A stretch of DNA of 7,542 nucleotides from an uncultured Muribaculaceae bacterium (GTDB lineage: Bacteria > Bacteroidota > Bacteroidia > Bacteroidales > Muribaculaceae). The number at the start of each line of letters is the position of its first letter. Within the stretch, counting starts at the first letter, position 1. The stretch spans positions 1 through 7,542 of the forward strand of contig CAMWGM010000065.1 of assembly GCA_947173755.1 (NCBI GenBank), read 5' to 3'. The position numbers and the translations under genes were made by a program. The notes below the pieces were generated by a model, which searched no databases, was not told the DNA's origin, and was given only the letters and a program-made list of their open reading frames with translations. Of this stretch, positions 6,024-7,542 are shown in pieces.

Positions 6024-6992
6024 ATGGCAAAAAAGTTCAGATATTCCTCGAAGCCCGGAGCGGAGCGCAACGGATTCAAGCCCGATTCGGTGGCCACGTT
6101 TAAGGTCGAAAAGCCTGCGCCGTTGCTCGAATTTCTTTTCGCTGCGATGCCCGACCGTCCGCGCACCCGAGTAAAAAGTCTGCTTGCCCACCGCCAGGTG
6201 GCGGTCAACGGGGTGCCTTTCACTCAGTTTGACCATTCGCTCAAGCCCGGCGATACAGTGAAGGTCAATTTCACACGCGAGTGGAAGGTGTTCTATAACC
6301 GCAGACTGAAAATAGTCTATGAGGATGACGACATCATCGTCGTCAACAAAGGATACGGTCTGCTGTCGGTGGGGACAGACACCAAGACAACGGGAACCGC
6401 CTATTCCATACTTCAGGAGTACATCAAATGGCAGAATCCGCAAAACAAACTTTTTATCGTCCACCGGCTCGACCGTGACACCTCGGGACTGATGGTTTTT
6501 GCCAAGAATGTCGAGGCCAAGGAGACGCTTCAGCACAACTGGAACAACATGGTGCTCGAGCGTAAATATCTCGCCGTGGTCGAAGGCACGCCTGATCCGG
6601 CCGAGGGTACACACCGCAGTTATCTTGCCGAAAACAGTCGTTATGAGGTCTATTCGACTGATAATAAGGATGAGGGACAACTGGCCGTGACCCGATATAA
6701 AACTCTCAAGAGCCGCAACGGCTATTCGCTCATGGAGGTTTCGCTTGACACCGGCCGCAAGAACCAGATCAGAGTCCATATGAAGGATCTGGGACACCCG
6801 ATCGCCGGCGACCGCCGCTATGGGGGTCATCCTTCACCCATCAACCGCATGGCACTTCATGCACAGACACTCCGTTTTGTCCATCCGGTGACGCGAAAGG
6901 ATATGAATTTCTCCACTCCGATTCCTATTTCTTTCAGCAAGATGGTCAAAGGTCGCAATGAAACTTTAGATCCGGAAGAGGATTTTGAATGA
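6024..6992 (+). CDS. RluA-family RNA pseudouridine synthase
   Basis: The enzyme isomerises specific uridines in structured RNA (23S rRNA or tRNA) to pseudouridine; the target cannot be told from sequence. The 322-residue protein has a basic N-terminal extension (1-28) and an S4-like RNA-binding region (about 31-82: LLEFLF, RVKSLLAHRQVAVNG, LKPGDTVKV). The catalytic domain follows (about 94-305). Its key motif is HRLDRDTSGLMVFAKN (147-162), in which Asp150 of RLD is the expected nucleophile. Other motifs are ERKYLAVVEG (179-188) and GRKNQIRVHM (244-253). In the last one Asn247 takes the place of the His usual in the family's HQIRVH motif. Size and domain order fit RluA/RluC/RluD-type enzymes with an S4 domain. 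The ATG lies 6 bp after the topA stop with no Shine-Dalgarno sequence, so it is probably co-transcribed and perhaps translationally coupled. A terminator follows at 7023. The C-terminus is acidic (DPEEDFE). Confidence 0.93.
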   Translation: MAKKFRYSSKPGAERNGFKPDSVATFKVEKPAPLLEFLFAAMPDRPRTRVKSLLAHRQVAVNGVPFTQFDHSLKPGDTVKVNFTREWKVFYNRRLKIVYEDDDIIVVNKGYGLLSVGTDTKTTGTAYSILQEYIKWQNPQNKLFIVHRLDRDTSGLMVFAKNVEAKETLQHNWNNMVLERKYLAVVEGTPDPAEGTHRSYLAENSRYEVYSTDNKDEGQLAVTRYKTLKSRNGYSLMEVSLDTGRKNQIRVHMKDLGHPIAGDRRYGGHPSPINRMALHAQTLRFVHPVTRKDMNFSTPIPISFSKMVKGRNETLDPEEDFE

Positions 6993-7022
6993 AAATCCAC
7001 CGATAATGATATTACTTACTAC

Positions 7023-7050
7023 GACGGCTCCGTTTCAGCCGTCTTTTTTT
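7023..7050 (+). terminator. Intrinsic terminator of the topA / pseudouridine synthase unit
   Basis: GACGGCT (7023-7029) and AGCCGTC (7037-7043) form a perfect 7-bp GC-rich stem with a 7-nt loop, followed at once by seven T residues (7044-7050). It begins 30 bp after the synthase stop codon. On the minus strand no T-tract follows the stem, so it looks one-directional; its 3' end is 9 bp from the stop codon of the converging gene. Confidence 0.92.
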
Positions 7051-7059
7051 GTGTCATGT

Positions 7060-7542
7060 TCAATTGCCATTTGAAACTTCAACTCGGTTGCCTGAAGCAG
7101 GACTGACGGTTGTCTGTCCGCGACCACGACGACGGCGGCGACCTCTCCTCTTTTTTCGGTTCGGACGGAAGGGGGTGATTTCATCAACCGGTCGATCAGC
7201 GCAGACGATGTTTTCTGACTCGGTGACTTCGGTAGAAGAGACTGGAGAGGGTTCGGGATATGAGTAAGTCTCATTCCCGGATGCTTCGTCTACCCGTTCT
7301 ACTGCCTCCTGACGGCGCCGGGCGGCTGCAGCCCGCGCTTTGGCGGAACGGACGATGGCTTTGGCGAGGTCAGACGCTATCTCCTTTCCCTCTTCGCAGA
7401 GGAACTCGGAGGCGGAGAGGTCGCGCTGTCCCCGGATAATTTCCGACACGGCCGCAAGCAGATCGGATTTGGTGTCGGGACTAAGAGGCATTGACGCGAT
7501 TTTGAGAAACAGACGGGCAGCGGCAGCAGCCGAGATAAGCAT
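7060..7542 (-). CDS. Unrecognised protein with arginine-rich C-terminal tail (5' end may lie outside the window)
   Basis: I do not recognise a family. The visible 160 residues fall into three parts. Residues 1-86 look helical and Ala-rich, with a charged stretch ending AKARAAAARRRQEAVERVDE. Residues 87-122 are a low-complexity Ser/Glu/Pro linker, probably disordered (SYPEPSPVSSTEVTESE). Residues 126-142 are very basic (RPNRKKRRGRRRRRGRG), followed by a short polar end. Such an Arg/Gly tract suggests RNA or DNA binding, or contact with the ribosome or membrane phosphates; this is inference only. The reading frame is open to the window edge. An ATG happens to be the very last codon (7540-7542), so it may be the true start or an internal Met. 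The stop at 7060-7062 converges on the topA-unit terminator. No signal peptide can be judged without the true start. Confidence 0.7.
   Translation of the reverse strand: MLISAAAAARLFLKIASMPLSPDTKSDLLAAVSEIIRGQRDLSASEFLCEEGKEIASDLAKAIVRSAKARAAAARRRQEAVERVDEASGNETYSYPEPSPVSSTEVTESENIVCADRPVDEITPFRPNRKKRRGRRRRRGRGQTTVSPASGNRVEVSNGN

Noticed and set aside
6329..6346. Inverted repeat GACGAC ... GTCGTC in the pseudouridine synthase gene
   Set aside because: It arises from the codon run for Asp-Asp-Ile-Ile-Val-Val, which is self-complementary by chance.
5268..6830. A 520-codon open frame on the minus strand across the 3' end of topA and most of the pseudouridine synthase gene
   Set aside because: It lies opposite two genes with clear catalytic motifs. 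Its translation is rich in Leu, Val, His and Asp with no recognisable domain, as expected from the complement of GC-biased codons that seldom give stops.
6989..7006. Five-codon frame whose ATG overlaps the stop of the pseudouridine synthase gene
   Set aside because: It is far too short to be a gene and stops before the terminator.

Overview
The window looks like an ordinary housekeeping stretch of a Bacteroidota chromosome, probably order Bacteroidales. Three things point there. The promoters fit the Bacteroidota TTTG / TAnnTTTG pattern. Clear Shine-Dalgarno sequences are absent. The proteins look like Bacteroidales versions of conserved families (a 67K-type SppA, a class A penicillin-binding protein, and a topoisomerase I with C-terminal repeats and no zinc fingers). 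The fairly high GC of the coding DNA would suit a Muribaculaceae-like lineage, but that is only a guess.

Layout: the left part is read on the minus strand. At the left edge is the N-terminal third or so of signal peptide peptidase SppA (1-398), with its own near-consensus promoter (425-456) inside a stem-loop-forming intergenic gap. Upstream of it, also on the minus strand, is a two-gene unit: a class A PBP of the PBP1A type (911-3349) followed 46 bp later by an unrecognised 125-residue acidic protein (487-864). A 328-bp AT-rich gap (3350-3677) with divergent promoters separates this from the plus-strand pair topA (3678-6017) and an RluA-family pseudouridine synthase (6024-6992). These two are 6 bp apart and end at a clear intrinsic terminator (7023-7050). 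At the right edge, converging on that terminator, is an unrecognised protein with an arginine-rich tail (7060-7542, minus), whose 5' end may lie outside the window.

Function: the minus-strand genes belong to the cell envelope (peptidoglycan synthesis and membrane proteolysis). The plus-strand pair serves DNA topology and RNA modification. I see no mobile element, CRISPR array, tRNA, rRNA or defence system, and base composition gives no sign of transfer. I found no convincing new multi-gene system. The best leads are the two unrecognised proteins, the stem-loop over the sppA promoter, and a perfect 9-bp inverted repeat inside topA.
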